DNA from: Phoebastria nigripes
Taxonomy: Eukaryota > Chordata > Aves > Procellariiformes > Diomedeidae
Length of the DNA: 64,000 bases
Assembly: GCA_035582835.1 (NCBI GenBank)
Contig: JAYKAV010002917.1
Coordinates: 62,001 to 126,000, forward strand
Direction of reading: 5' to 3'
Shown: positions 14,342 to 26,700 of the stretch, one piece after another
How the letters are laid out: each line of letters opens with the position of its first letter
Numbering within the stretch: the first letter of the stretch is position 1
Translations under genes and position numbers: made by a program
The notes under the pieces: model-generated
Told to the model about the DNA's origin: nothing
What the model saw: only the letters and a program-made list of their open reading frames with translations
Database searches by the model: none

Positions 14342-14373
14342 AAATAAATAAATAAATAAATAAATAAATAAAT
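14342..14373 (+). repeat. (AAAT)8 microsatellite
   Basis: Eight uninterrupted AAAT units, then GTGG. Likely polymorphic in length. Confidence 0.95.
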
Positions 14374-16068
14374 GTGGAATTACACAATGGAATGACACAA
14401 TTAGTCCCAATGTCTATCAGAACAGCTTCTAGAAGCTTTGTTTATGGATTAACAGGCTCATAAGGACTTTCTTTATGCATTAGAAATTGCAAAATACTAT
14501 GTCAATACTATTGATTGATATATACTTCTTCTTGGCAGCTAACTTCACCCACCAAAAAGAAATCTCAAAATACAATGTACAGTTGTTCTCAGATAAAATT
14601 TTCTTTTTTTTTTTTTTCTGTCTCTCAGGAAACTGAAGAAATTAAATTTGCTGAATAGATGCTGAGGATTGCTGAGTATTTAAACTTTGGATCTTAATTT
14701 CTAAGAATATGAACTGTGATCCTTATTATAGCCCAGTAGAAATGTTGCTTTGGTTACATTTTATGTGCAGTTTCTGGAAACAGACCCTGTTAAGAGCTGT
14801 TAGCATTTATACCAGTTAGTAACATACCATGTATTTTTGTCATGTAAATTTTTCCCAGTAAAATTACTATGTAGTAATACTTCCCTTTACAGCAATGCTA
14901 AAAACTCCTGCTTATTCTGTTGCCTTTTTTTTTTTAGCTTTTTAAATACATTTGTAGAAGGATTTTGTTTTGTTCCTAGAAACACGAATCTCAGTCCTGA
15001 CCAAAAAAAAAAAAAAAAAAAAAAGGCAAATAATTCATTATGAATCATAGTTATTATGACTGTCTTTGTCCATATAGTCTTTTGGTAATTAATTTTAATT
15101 CCATATTTTCACTAAATTGTAAGAAAATATTTCTCGAATAATTTTATAATCCTTGGCTGTTCCCAAACTGATCAGCTCAAATATTTGGCACGTGATTTTG
15201 TATAATAGCTCATTTACATCATGAATTATTGTTCTTATTCCTAAATTTGTGTTCGTAATGTTTTGAACGGGAAACTGCTTAATAACAAAATTAGCATAAT
15301 CATTTCTATTTAAATGACTTAAATTTTCAGACTTAACTAAAACTTGCACAGCAATAACTATTCATGAGTGACGAGACTAAAATCTACAGGCAAAAAAGGA
15401 TTCCTTACAACTCCTTATGAATAAAGCTGCATGCTTTTGCCAAAAGTAACCAAAATGTTTCTGGGGGAACTTTGAATTAAGCTTGTCTTTTAACTTATTA
15501 CTGTAGCTAGGGGAGGAAAGACAACTTTGGGATTGGTAGGGTTTCTGTAAGAATTTACAAACTTTAAATTTACAATAGGACTGGGAAAATATTTTTCCCT
15601 GGAAAAACGGTGGAAACTAACAGTTCCTACTTCACTGTAATTTTCTTTGCAAATGTTTAATTTTTATTTGATGAAAAGCCAAAACAGTACAAGAGGGTTT
15701 TTGCCAAAGTGCTACATTTTGTTCAAAAAGTTCGATTAAAATTATTTTAGCCAGCAGTAGTAGTACAAATATGCCTAAAGTGAAGGAATGCGTGTAGTTA
15801 CTATATTACTATAGTACTATCTTACTACTAGAGCTAGTAAAAGATGCATATTTTAGACATTTGATCAGAAAGGTTTAGGCTGGGGTTGATCACATAGTTT
15901 AACTCAAAGAAAAACAGCTTCAAACACATTTCAGCATAGGCAGATCTGAGAATTAAGCATGTGCTTACAAGATGTATTAAGTGAGGCTGAGCTTTTTATA
16001 TGGTGCCTGCCCTAGTTTTCTCCATCTTTTTAATTTCCTCAGAAGTACGGCATGCCCACAAAATATTC
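14374..16068. other. Intergenic, nothing beyond simple sequence
   Basis: AT-rich DNA with poly(T)/poly(A) tracts (about 14600 and 15003-15024) and no recognised gene or interspersed repeat. Confidence 0.55.
15003..15024 (+). repeat. Poly(A) run (about 22 A)
   Basis: An uninterrupted A run between CTGACC and GGCAAATAATTC. No target duplication or retrotransposed body is evident upstream, so it is called simple sequence rather than a tail. Confidence 0.85.
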
Positions 16069-16617
16069 TTATAGAACATTGATACATATCATCAGCAACC
16101 ACAATGTAAAATATACTTGCAAATGAAAATGATGAAAGCAAAATTGTACTTCTCTATATAATTTGCCTTGGGACATGCTTACAGGATTCTGGAGTTCAGA
16201 CTTTATCACAAAACTTTTCAGTGAGGCTGAGGAACAAGCATTAATATTAAGGGTAGTATTTTCAAGTAGTGCTATTTCACCTCTGCTGTTTTCAGTAATA
16301 GACACAGGCCCACCTGAAGAACTGTATTTATGCCCTGAGCACACAGGTGTGTGGACACTGTGATACTGGACGCCACAGTATCTAATCGTTTGACAGACAT
16401 ATAAAGGAGTGAGATCATAAATATCCAGATCCTGAGGTAGGCTATATGCACAGGGAAAGCACACTGACATGTGAGGGTTTTTTATGTGAAAACTTGGGGC
16501 TCTAAGGCTGTTATGGTGCCAAAAGGATGATACAGGGTCTTTGTGGATCAAAAAGCCCCCAGTTCCCTTTATGGAGCTTGCCACTCCCAACAACTGTGGC
16601 TCTGCAATCAGTTGGAG
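16069..16617 (-). other. Unexplained long open frame, possible exon or relic
   Basis: The minus strand is open for about 183 codons between stops, in a region where stops are frequent. The usable start would be non-ATG. The translation is compositionally protein-like: Cys-rich in the middle (VCQTIRYCGVQYHSVHTPVC), then SSGGPVSITENSRGEIALL, with one N-glycosylation sequon (NTT) and one SUMO-type motif (VIKSE). A splice-acceptor-like site (CTGATTGCAG, AG at 16603-16602) and a donor-like GTAAGC (GT at 16182-16181) would bound an internal exon at 16183-16601, ending on a codon boundary. I do not recognise a family. It could be a chance ORF, an exon of an unannotated transcript, or a retroviral or gene relic. 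Confidence 0.22.
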
Positions 16618-17216
16618 TCAGGTATATATAGGAGACATGAATATGAAAGCCTTTGGATACAGGCACCTTAGAAAATGCTGAACTATTAAACTATAACAGC
16701 TAGTGCCTTCCTCTCATTTTATCTGTAATACCTTTCCTAGTAATCAGTAATGGTTTTTTTTGGGGGGTAGGAAAAACAAACACAAGGTACAGCTATTCAA
16801 ACATTATATTTTGATGGGAAAAATCACACATAAAGCATATTGGTGTTAAAACTCTTAATGTGAATATTCACCATAATGTAACCTGATAATCTAACTATTG
16901 AAACTTGCCTTTTGTTCAGTCTAAAGTCCATATTTGAAATCATGAGAAAGAAAGTGCAAATGATACCAACAAGTACACTACTGCAGTGTAGGGTGTAAAT
17001 GAATCCCAAACTCATTTTGTCTATAGTGATCTCTTGAGCTAACTTATGGCAAATGTCAACTGCAACTTCATGGTGAAGCACGATTTTGATAGTAGGCAGT
17101 ATGTTCCACTTTATTCTTCTAAAGACACTGATCTTACATCAATTTTGCTTGTCCACCTAATTAATCAGCACATTTGACACTTTCTTGGCTTTGGTCTAGC
17201 AAATAGATGTAAAGAC

Positions 17217-17254
17217 AAAAAAAAAAAATAAATAGAGAAAAAAAAAAAAAAAAA

Positions 17255-17285
<31 letters not shown>

Positions 17286-17305
17286 GAAAAAAAAGAAAAA
17301 AAAAA
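17217..17305 (+). repeat. A-rich low-complexity tract
   Basis: About 90 bases are nearly pure A, with a few T and G interruptions (AAATAAATAGAG near the start). Its exact length is likely unreliable. The Phe-rich minus-strand open frame across it is an artefact of the poly(T). Confidence 0.9.
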
Positions 17306-17530
17306 TCGGTCCCTTTGTGATTTCTCTGGTGTTAAAGGGAAGACATGGATGACAGAGCTGGAACAGAATTGCAACTTCTTCCTCAAAATCCCACAGCAGT
17401 CATTATATTTACTACCCTAAAACTGTGAAAAATCCCTGTGAAGACTGTGAAAATGTATTTGCCTCTGCCAGGGATCTTTGTTAAATAATTGTTCTCATTC
17501 TGTTCTTTGGCTTTCCACAACTAAAGAACA

Positions 17531-17590
17531 AGCTATGATCATTGTGCAACAGCTATGATCATTGTGCAACAGCTATGATCATTGTGCAAC
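17531..17590 (+). repeat. Three exact tandem copies of a 20-bp unit
   Basis: The unit AGCTATGATCATTGTGCAAC occurs three times head to tail with no mismatch (17531-17550, 17551-17570, 17571-17590), followed by AG and a run of about 16 T. The perfect identity suggests a recent expansion or a collapsed or expanded assembly repeat. Confidence 0.95.
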
Positions 17591-17610
17591 AGATTTTTTT
17601 TTTTTTTTTG

Positions 17611-19229
17611 GACTGTCTGGAACAGTGAATAATTAAATATTTGTATCAGAGTTATAATTAAAGGTGAGACATGGAGCTATGCCCGCCACAGAATGCTGAA
17701 GAGGTTGTATAAATTAAGCAATGTGGACTTCTGAATGGGGGTTTCACTCCTAGACTGGGTATTGTAAGTATTTGGAAATGTACCAGCAAAGATGTTTAGT
17801 CTGTGTCTGCTTTGGATGCAAGGCTTAGTCCAAAAGGAATGCTTTGAAACAGCTTTGTGATTGGATGAGGTGGAAAGGAGAACACATAATTAGTGGAACA
17901 AACATATAATTTATGGAAGAGAGAGAGAGAACATATCAGGAAACAGCATGTACAAATGATATCTCCAACAGCAAAAGGGATCAGGGAGTGATGAAGTTTC
18001 CAAAGTTTCACCAGATATGGTAGCAGGTCAAGTTAATTATTTTTAAACAGTCAGCAAATCTGAATGCTGAAAAAATGAGTAATCTGCACACCTGAGGTTT
18101 TAGTTTAGTAGTTCTCAATAACAGACTCAACCTATCTTAATCTCATTTTGTTAGTTAAATGCCTCAGGCTTTCACTTAGTCCAAAATTCCAATTAATCTA
18201 AAACACCACAAGATAGCATCAGGGTGGGAAAAGCTTGGCAGGGATCTAGTTTAACATGATATGAGCTGCACACATTAATGAGTCAGTGGCAAACTTACCA
18301 GCTAGATAAAACATGTAATACTGACAGGCAGACAAATGGAAAATGAGTTGTGGATCTCCTCCTTAGTACATTATTACAAATTACTGATTTAGCTCAGAAA
18401 ATGGCCAAAACACTTTGCAAAGCAGAGGCAGACAGTAGCTTTCTTGAGAATCTTATAGACAAAGAGAGATGATAAAAAAAAAACCCAAACATTTGACAGT
18501 TGTTTATGCAGATATGGGGTATAGTGTAATTATTGGAAGGAAAATAAAGATAGGAAAGTATTCAGAACAGTTGCCTAAAGAGAGATCTAAAGGCAGAAGG
18601 AAGATGGGAGTGGAAGTAGACTGTGCCATGCATAGGGCCCACAGTGAAAGAATATGTGAAAATGAGTGTGAGAGAAGAGGAATAGAGGAGCAATAAATTT
18701 TGCAGAACAACCTCAACATGACAGTAAAAAGAATACATTATATACTATTGCAACAAACATATAAAACCTACATAACAAGAACATACTGAAGTCAAAACTT
18801 CAATTTAATTATATCTCTCTCTCTCACAACGCACCCCTTGAAACTGTTCTACTTTGAATTGATAGTTTTGGACCAGAGAAACACCTCTGTATTCACAGAT
18901 TTCTAAACTTCATATATGGAACAAAACCTGTGAGTGCCTTCTTTCCTCTTTCCTCCCTACCCCTCCTCCCTGCACTTCCTAGCTGAGTGGAGGCTGGAGG
19001 CCGGGTGGGACTGAGGGGGCCCCTTCAGAAGGAAGGCTGACACAGAGACAGGAAGGCCAGGCCCTGCAGCTTGCGGTCGTGGGCATCCGCAACCAGAGAG
19101 AGGAGAGGAAAGCCTCCTCCTGTGCTTCTGGCTTGATTAGAGTAACCACAATGGCTTCTGAAATGGGCAGAAGCCTACTTCCCATAGTTGTCAGTCCTAC
19201 TTTCTGCAGTCTTTGCCTTCTGGACTCCA
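17611..19229. other. Intergenic; the right end may be a 3' extension of the 19230-20241 relic
   Basis: The left part is AT-rich with nothing recognised. From about 18950 GC content rises, and on the minus strand the sequence continues directly from the pseudogene. It may be its 3' UTR or another frameshifted piece, but no poly(T) run marks an end. Confidence 0.4.
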
Positions 19230-20241
19230 TTATGGGTCACCATCCTCTTTCAGAGTTTCATACTGCTCCTAGGTACACTTCTGGTGGAGATGCACCAGCT
19301 CCTCATACTTGTGGGCTTGCTTATGCTGTGTTCAGAGCCACTTCTGTTGCAGTTGAAGCTGCTTCTCCAGCAGTTTCACGTAACGTAGATCTGGGACAGG
19401 ATGCTTTCTAACAATTCCTATTTGTTCATTGTTTCGTGGTCCTGTTTGGTGTGCAGGGAAGATGGTAGGTTGCAAGGAGGGCCAGAAGCTCTCCATCCAG
19501 TCAGTCTCTGGAGTTAAAGATAGAAAACACAATATTCTCTGAAGACCTGTGGAGGCCACAGAGTAGCATGTCTGTAGCCATCCTCACTCTGAAATCAACA
19601 CCCACATTTTCCACTGCGAAATAGCATGTCTAGGCTAGAAGTACTCCTTTGCAGATGTTGTCAAAGTAGGACTTCTAGTAAAACAGCTTTGGAGAAAATG
19701 TCCCACCAGTAACCTGGAATTCTGTCTAAGCCTTCAAGGAAAGATGGCATCTTGAGGTTATCTCCAGTGACGTGTAACTTTACAACAACCTGCACTTGAG
19801 ATTTCAGCAAAAGCTGTTTGGCAAGTACAGATAAGCAGGTGAAGGACAGAGGCAGAGTGATCCTGTCAGGGTCTTTGTAACCACCTCTGAGTGGTGATTA
19901 AGAATGTTACAGTGCTTAAAGTGCCTTTATAAGGAAGATGAGATGTGTGAGAGCTGCTGCACCATATTCTACTGCCCATCCTGATTGAGACATGACTTTG
20001 TCAAGTATGTAACTAGAAATGCTTTGATGTGTGAGAAACATGTAAGTGGAGTTTGGGGATTTTTTTTTACCAATGTAATGCCGGATAAATAGCATTCCTT
20101 CTCACTGTAGCTGTTCTGGACAATAGGAAGAATTTTTGGTTCAAGCTTTTACAGCACTGCTTTTACAGCCTTATCATGTAATCTGTTTCCTGTGAGAATA
20201 ATGGCAGGGGTTTGCTAGGCCCAGTTTTCCTTGGCAGCCAT
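19230..20241 (-). pseudogene. Degenerate protein-coding relic, probable processed pseudogene of an unidentified gene
   Basis: Read on the minus strand, this 1-kb stretch has protein-like sequence from an ATG in good Kozak context (GCAGCCATGG, 20241-20239), broken by stops and frame changes. Piece 1 (to a TAG at 19971-19969) includes IILTGNRLHDKAVKAVL and KLEPKILPIVQNSYSEKE. Piece 2 (about 19860-19690, another frame) includes VVVKLHVTGDNLKMPSFLEG and IPGYWWDIF. Piece 3 (about 19680-19510) includes YFDNICKGVLL and FAVENVGVDFRVRMATDMLL. Piece 4 (about 19518-19250) includes RYVKLLEKQLQLQQKWL and HKYEELVHLHQKC, coiled-coil-like. The absence of visible introns suggests a retrocopied mRNA, although no poly(A) tail or target duplication is clear. 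I do not recognise the parent. The layout (compact N-terminal domain, then coiled coil) would fit a centrosomal or scaffold-type protein, but that is a guess. Confidence 0.6.
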
Positions 20242-23176
20242 GGCTGCAGCAAAGGTGCGCCACAACTGTATCTACTGGTCTTGGTTGGAGGGAAGTCAAG
20301 CAGTGACATAGCCGTTGCTGTGCGGGAGCGTTGCCTGGCTAGAGCTGAGCTATCAGGGAATAGAGCTTGGAGAGCTGCCAGTTAAAGAGCCTTTTCCTCC
20401 TGCTGACTGCAGATAGCACTGGCAGGGAGCAGCAGGGCAGGACAACTGCGAGATTAGGGGGCTGGCAAAGGGTGCTGACTCACACAGCCTTATTCTTAAA
20501 ACATAGCCCTTGTCCTTTCCCAAAAATCCGTCCTCTGGTGGTGAAGCAGGAATCATCACTGCAAGATGCATCACCAGAGATGCACAGGGAGGGGTTCGGA
20601 TGACTAACCTCCTTGAGCAGGGAGGAGGAGAAACACCTTTCACGGTATTCATCCACATCACCTCCAGGACCACTGCCCAGAATAAATTTTTAACATTGTT
20701 GTTATATGTGGAATAAAACTTATTTTCCCACTCCAGATGGTTGAATAGTACTCGGCTCAAGGTTCCAGATACTGGTCAGTGCCACACCCTTGTGGACCTA
20801 GCTCATGTTCCTTTGTGGGTTTGGCTATCTCGGCTGACTACATAGCACTGGATTAATTTAAGTAATTCATTTTGAAAAACATTTTTCATATGGTATGTTT
20901 CACTTCATCAACTGCAGTAAAATAATCCATTATTTTTTCTCCTATGTACAATGCCACAGGAATGCTCTCCTGCCTAGCTAAACGGTTGCATTTGCATAAC
21001 TGCAGTTTGTAAATGGGGCCTCTTGAGATTTTAATAACAAGAATATGATCTAGAAGTAGATATCATCACTTTTTTTAGTAAAACCATATTTGGGGTAGTA
21101 ATTTCAGATGGATTAATTTCTTCTAATAATTGTCACTTAGGTTAAAGTCCTTTTTTTGATATTTCTTTTTTTACTTTCTCATAATTCAACACGCATATAA
21201 ACAACACTATGCAGCTCTATCACGTCTTTTATGAAAAGTACACTATCATCTGAAATGCTCCACTGATCTAAGATGATCTTCTACTCTTTGTAAATTAAAT
21301 ACAAATTTGAAATTACTTTTATCACATCCCAGAGAGGCAATTGAACTGCCATTAAACTAATTGACTAAGCCTGAAAATCAGGCTTTTAGACAAAAGTCTT
21401 CTTTATTTTCACTGAAACTGACAAAAAAAAAAAAAAAAAGAATTTAAGAATTATTTAAGACTTTTATATCATCTTTGCGTTAGGAATAATGTACTGATAA
21501 TGAAAAACACGTCATATTAGACTATAAAACATAATGGAAATTAATGAGTCAAGAAACATAAAGTAACTAGTATAATCTTTCAAAAGTTTGTAATGAAGTA
21601 CTGCTTTCTGCTGGATTTTCTTTGCCAGAACTTGGTTACTTCCACAATGCTTTATTTTAACTGCAAGAGTAAAATGCAACATTTCTCAGGGGAAACTCTA
21701 GCCTGATCTAGGAAATGGTCAGAGGACTGATTTTTTTAAAAATTATTATTATTAATACATACATAGATCAATAAAGCTTCAGGATCCGGTTGCTTTTAAC
21801 TTCATCCAGGCTACTTCAGTCACCCAGAAGACGAAAGGAGCAGCAAGAGAGGACGAGCTTAGCAAGTGGAACTTCCACTTTCTTGCACACAGCTGGTAGC
21901 GTTTTTTCAAGTTAGAATTTTCCACAAACAGTAAAATTCTGTATCTACTATGTCCATGTGCCAGGCCCAAACCTGCTGCAAATTTCTAGCAAAAACTGTG
22001 AACATGAATGCTGTTAATGATGCCACCATTATTTTTGTGACTTTCTATGTCATACTCACATCAATTAACATTCTTTCCATCAAGATACTCTTAATTTCCT
22101 AAAGCATTTTTGGAAACACATCTGTTTTCACTTATACAGCAACTTACTCATGCCTTATAAAGTGGAAGAAGAAAGGATTCATAATGAGAGTTAGATGGAT
22201 GGTTACTTAGAAACACCACCACACTTTTTCAGATGAGGCTATGTCTTTTTCTTTGTATGATGGTAGAAAATTATTTCAATTGGCTGAAAGTTTCCATTCT
22301 TTTCACTGAAGAAAGGAACCAAAGTGATTTTCAGGGTGCACATTTACTGCTGCATTTATCTGTGCAGTACATTAGTCTTAGGTTAGCTAGTCATTTCGAC
22401 TAGCAATATTACAGAGTTGTATTTGTCCCTTAGCACAGACATGCAAGTCCACTGTGGTGTGCACAGCTTCNTGAATTTGACACTTAGTCTTCTGGGAGAA
22501 TATCTTAAAATTCCTAACACCTCACTAACCAAAATGTTCTGAGAGCTGGTTCACAAAGACATTGAGAGGTAGCAGGTTTGTTCTTCCCAGACTCATAAAT
22601 GATTTTGGATCGTTGCTGCTTATATCTCAGGCACTCCTAGCTCTACATATGTAGAGAAAAAGCTTGGATCCTCTGGAGAATTGCTCTTTGAGTCTGATTT
22701 GTATATGGAGTAGGTGTGTTAATTGATTAAAGGCTAATCTCTATAAACACTAAGGGCTAGAGGAACATGGATGGGCAGAAGAACCACAGAAATGTCAACC
22801 AAACTAGAGATTTATTAAATGATGCCAAATGGGGTTTACCAACAGCAGATAGCAGTAAGTATGTCTGAAACAGAAGTCAGCTCTTGGAGAACAGGTTTTC
22901 TAGCCTGAAGGAAGGTCATCAGCAGCATAACAGCTACCAGTGGCCTTCTGTTTGCCCACCTAAAACTAGCAAGTGAATGAAAACATTAACCAAATCACTG
23001 AAGGCTGATCATATAATGCTTAGAAACAATATAAGTAAGCTAAAGACTTTCTTTTTCCATTATGGTTCATCCACTTGAAAGACAGAGATGGTGCAACTAT
23101 GGTATATGCTTTATATATTATTAAAGAAAAAAAGACTATAATTCACTTCGTATTCTGCTACAAGATTAAGGCCACA
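20242..23176. other. Intergenic, nothing firm
   Basis: The first few hundred bases (to about 20640) are GC-richer and could include 5' UTR of the neighbouring relic: on the minus strand the bases before its ATG include AGGCAACGCTCCCGC, typical of GC-rich 5' leaders. The rest is AT-rich and unremarkable. N at 22471. Confidence 0.4.
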
Positions 23177-23181
23177 GTTTA
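23177..23181. repeat. Target-site duplication of LTR copy A (left)
   Basis: GTTTA directly precedes the LTR and is repeated exactly at 23776-23780 directly after it. This fixes both ends of the insertion. Confidence 0.85.
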
Positions 23182-23457
23182 TGTGCTGGTTTTGGCTGGG
23201 ATAGAGTTAATTTTCTTCATAGTAGCTAGTATGGGGCTATGTTTTGGATTTGTGCTGAAAATAGTGATGATAATACAGGGATGTTTTTGTTATTGCTGAG
23301 CAGTGCTTACACAGAGTCAAGGCCTTTTCTGCTTCTCACCCCACCCCACCAGCGAGTAGGCTGGGGGTGCACAAGAAGGTGGGAGGGGACACAGCTGGGA
23401 CAGCTGACCCCAGCTGACCAGAGGGATATTCCATACCATATGACATCATGCTCAGCA

Positions 23458-23463
23458 TATAAA
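23458..23463 (+). promoter_or_regulatory. TATA box of LTR copy A
   Basis: TATAAA lies about 276 bases into the LTR, 17 bases after a degraded CRE-like site, TGACATCA (23441-23448). The position fits the end of U3. Copy B has the same box in the same place. Confidence 0.6.
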
Positions 23464-23644
23464 GCTGGGGGAAGAAGAAGGAAGGGGGGGACATTTGGAG
23501 TGATGGCGTTTGTCTTCCCAAGTCACCGTTCCGCATGATGGAGCCCTGCTTTCCTGGAGATGGCTGAACACCTGCCTGCCAGTGGGAAGTAGTGAATGAA
23601 TTCCTTGTTTTGCTTTGCTTGCATGCACGGCTTTTGCTTTGCCT

Positions 23645-23650
23645 ATTAAA
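23645..23650 (+). promoter_or_regulatory. Poly(A) signal of LTR copy A
   Basis: ATTAAA lies about 130 bases before the LTR end and is conserved in copy B (40659-40664 on the minus strand). It is the likely R-region polyadenylation signal. Confidence 0.5.
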
Positions 23651-23775
23651 CTGTCTTTACCTCAACCCACGAGTTTTCTCACTTTTACTGTTCTGATTCT
23701 TTCCCCCATCCCACCGGGGGGGAGTGAGCGAATGGCTGTGTGGTGCTGAGTTGCCACTGGGGTTAAACTACTACA

Positions 23776-23780
23776 GTTTA
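23776..23780. repeat. Target-site duplication of LTR copy A (right)
   Basis: GTTTA directly follows the terminal ACA of the LTR and matches the left copy at 23177-23181. Confidence 0.85.
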
Positions 23781-26700
23781 ATACATTGATTAATTTTGTA
23801 TAATACTCTCCTGTGTATCATCTTCCAATCAAATTTTCTAGTAAAGTATATCCAGATCAAAGAGAAGTATGTTTCAAAAGATACATTCTTAACAAAAACC
23901 TAGGCAGAAATACAGTTACAATAAAAACACCTACAAATGTTGTTAGACATAGTTTCAACGCCATTTTAGTCAAGGCAAGTCCTGAAGTACTAATCTACCT
24001 GCAGTGTAAGAAAGGAAATTTTCATTTTCCAGGGCATGAAGAAGATGCATCAGGTAGTGTGAAAAGCTGGTTAGACTAGGACTAAAGGAAGATGAGTCAT
24101 GTCAAGAGAGGATGTCTTCTGTGTTTACATTCTTGCCTCACAGTGACTTGGCTGAGAAACAAGGGCATGTCAGGCTGGGAAAGGGAAAAGTAACATGTTC
24201 AATTGCGGCATACACATCTTTTAGTGGTAGCAACCACTGGGAGCTTCCTTCGCTGAGGAACCTCCTGAGCAACCACACTGCCCTGTCCTGTGAACGGCCC
24301 CTGCTGCCAGGAGTGACCGGTGGCCAGAACATGGTGGTTCTGGACCAGTGGAAATCACACTGAAGAAGCTTCTGGAAAGAAGCATAAGTAGCCACACTTT
24401 CACTGCCTCTACAGACTCCCTGGATGATTAGGGATGGAGCTCACAATTCAGGACTGTTCTTTATGCCTTGAAATCCCAACAAGAGAATGTTGTGTTAGGT
24501 ACCACACTTGCCTAGCTGTCCATATGAGTCTGGTGTACAGATAGGGATGGGGTACAGCCAATACACAAAGCAAATCTGTAAGAACAAGATCTGGCAGCGT
24601 TCCCTTCTGATACTCTTTTTTTACGCTCAGGACTGACATTATAACCCCTGTCCTTACAGCCAGGACCCTTGATGTCAAAGAAAGGGACTGAAGTTTGAAA
24701 AAAATAAATAATTTAAAAAAAAAAAAAAAAATCTTAGAATTCTGGTTAAAATCTCTGCTACCCAGGAATTTCCAAATTAGACTGTCTCTAAAGCCAAGGC
24801 TAGCTCATAGTCTTCTGTTTCACTTTCACATTGAGAAAGCTCCTTGGTTTTTGTTGTGTTCTGGAGGGGAGTAATGGCCTTTCTAAGCTTCACTGGAGAT
24901 AGGAATTGCAGACAAAGCTAGACCTCTTTCCACAAGGATTAAAAGTAAAGTTTTTGTCCTAAAATCAGTGATGCAAGGTTGAAAGTCTAGTATGGCTTGC
25001 AAACAAATGGCAAGTCCTGGGGGTTTCAAAATGTATTTTTAGAAGAAACATATGCTAATCAAGATATGCCCCACATAGTTGAAACAGCATGATTCACAAG
25101 GGAACTTCATTAGCCCCAGAGCTGAGTAATATTACAACTCCTGGGAGATCCAAGAAAATAGGTGATTTTTTTTTTTTTTTTTAAATTGCATTCTCCTAGT
25201 TAATCCCCATGGGCTTCCAAGAATTTTTTTGGTTCTGTTCTTTTCCATTACTACTTTGCTGTCACACGGAAGATAGACTGCCACCTAGGAAAAGAGCAGC
25301 AGTACTCTCTATTCTGCCTAGAATGGACAGGCAGATCATTAATGCTGTACAACAGCAGACTGAGTATGTCTTGTCTTGCAAAACAGACAGGCAGGCAATT
25401 CATCGTCCAAAGGGGACTAGACAGGTAGGTCATGAAATGCATCTAAACCATCAACACAGCAGATTTACTGGAATAAAATTAGTTGTTAGTTTGTAGGTAA
25501 TTTGGAATATCACACCTTGATAAAATAATGCCTGCCATCTCTGAACAATGATAAATAACTTAAAAAAGTGAAAAAAGTAGAATATTAAGATTAATTTTGT
25601 TCAGACTCCATTTTTAAAAGAGCAATGATTGATAATTTATGTAATGCAACAGCTATTGTATTCCTGTTGACACATGATAACGGTTATGACTGACAATTTT
25701 AAGTATATTTTTTGCTTTTTTTTTCCGTATAAGAGGGTATTTTTAGAAAATGGAAATGCAATAGAAGGGAACAACAGCCAGAAAAATTTTAGCATTGTGC
25801 CAGACTTTGTACAGCCTGTGAGTTTGGTCTTGAACAGAGAAGCCAAGGGGCAAAGGAACTNCTGTCAACTTGCAGGCTTCATTTAAATCCTAAATCAGCC
25901 TCTGTGACAGGAACAAATTCTGAGATACCAGAGCAAATTCACTCTTGGCAAAGTTTCAGAGAACAGCCTCAGGGCACCAGTGATGATTCATTCCTGCACC
26001 TGAACTGTGAGTAAGGACACATGAAAGCTGTTCAGGAACGGCTGGGAGTAGGACGAAGTCACCGTGTCTTCACTGTCAGGTCTGAAGTCAAACTGACTGA
26101 CTGTCCATAATCCATTTACCTTCCAGAGCTCACTAAGGTCAAACTGGAGAATATTTACAACTCCTACCTTTCTCAAGCACACCCCTGTGCCGTAGNAGAA
26201 AGGATTTGATCTGAAGGCTCTTGCTGGGGTGGAAGGCTGGTGGAACTTGTCCCCAGCTGCTTGTTGGGCTTTGGGCCAGAATCACCCAGTGCAGGAATGC
26301 TACAACTGAAGCCAGTCTGGCTTCTGGCAGCAAGAAATTATCATGTGTCCACAGACCATTAGTCTCATTAATGCAATTCTCCTTAGCACTAACTGAAGAA
26401 TTCCTCTATTCTTAGACAGTAAGGTAGCTTTTCTGTGTGTCTATTAGGGAATTAGCAAGGCCTTTCCCTTTAAAATCATTAGTAAGACCTACCCGAAGTA
26501 TTTTAGTTTCCACATGGCTGCGTCTTCAAATGTATGTGGGCATTTTTCCATTAAAATAGTTTGCAACTGGAACCCAAACTGAAACCTATTTGCTAATGCT
26601 AGGCACTTTTTTTCTTTGATTATGCTCCAGATGCTCTGTGCTTTGTGTCTTTCAAACTAAATCCAATCTAGATTATAACTTGTATTTAGAGGTGGACAGC

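Larger units (their letters stand above)
23182..23775 (+). mobile_element. Solo LTR of an avian endogenous retrovirus, copy A (ERVL-like)
   Basis: The 594-bp element begins TGTGCTGGTTTTGGCTGGG and ends GGGGTTAAACTACTACA, with TG...CA termini. It is flanked by a perfect 5-bp duplication GTTTA (23177-23181 and 23776-23780). A TATA box and an ATTAAA poly(A) signal sit in the order expected for U3, R and U5. There is no internal viral region and no partner LTR next to it, so it is a solo LTR left by recombination. A 5-bp duplication fits class III (ERVL-type) integration better than the 6 bp of alpharetroviruses. The family is familiar from bird genomes, but I cannot assign a Repbase name. Open frames inside it are incidental. 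Confidence 0.92.

Noticed and set aside
17165..17386. Phe-rich minus-strand ORF
   Set aside because: It is the translation of the A-rich simple tract at 17217-17305.
17593..17609. Poly(T) run considered as the poly(A) tail of the 19230-20241 relic
   Set aside because: It lies about 1.6 kb from the last protein-like piece, has no AATAAA at the right spacing and directly follows the tandem 20-mer, so a link is unsupported.
20353..20760. 135-codon minus-strand ORF upstream of the pseudogene
   Set aside because: It lies before the relic's likely ATG, in GC-richer sequence that would be 5' UTR or flank, and shows no recognisable protein features.
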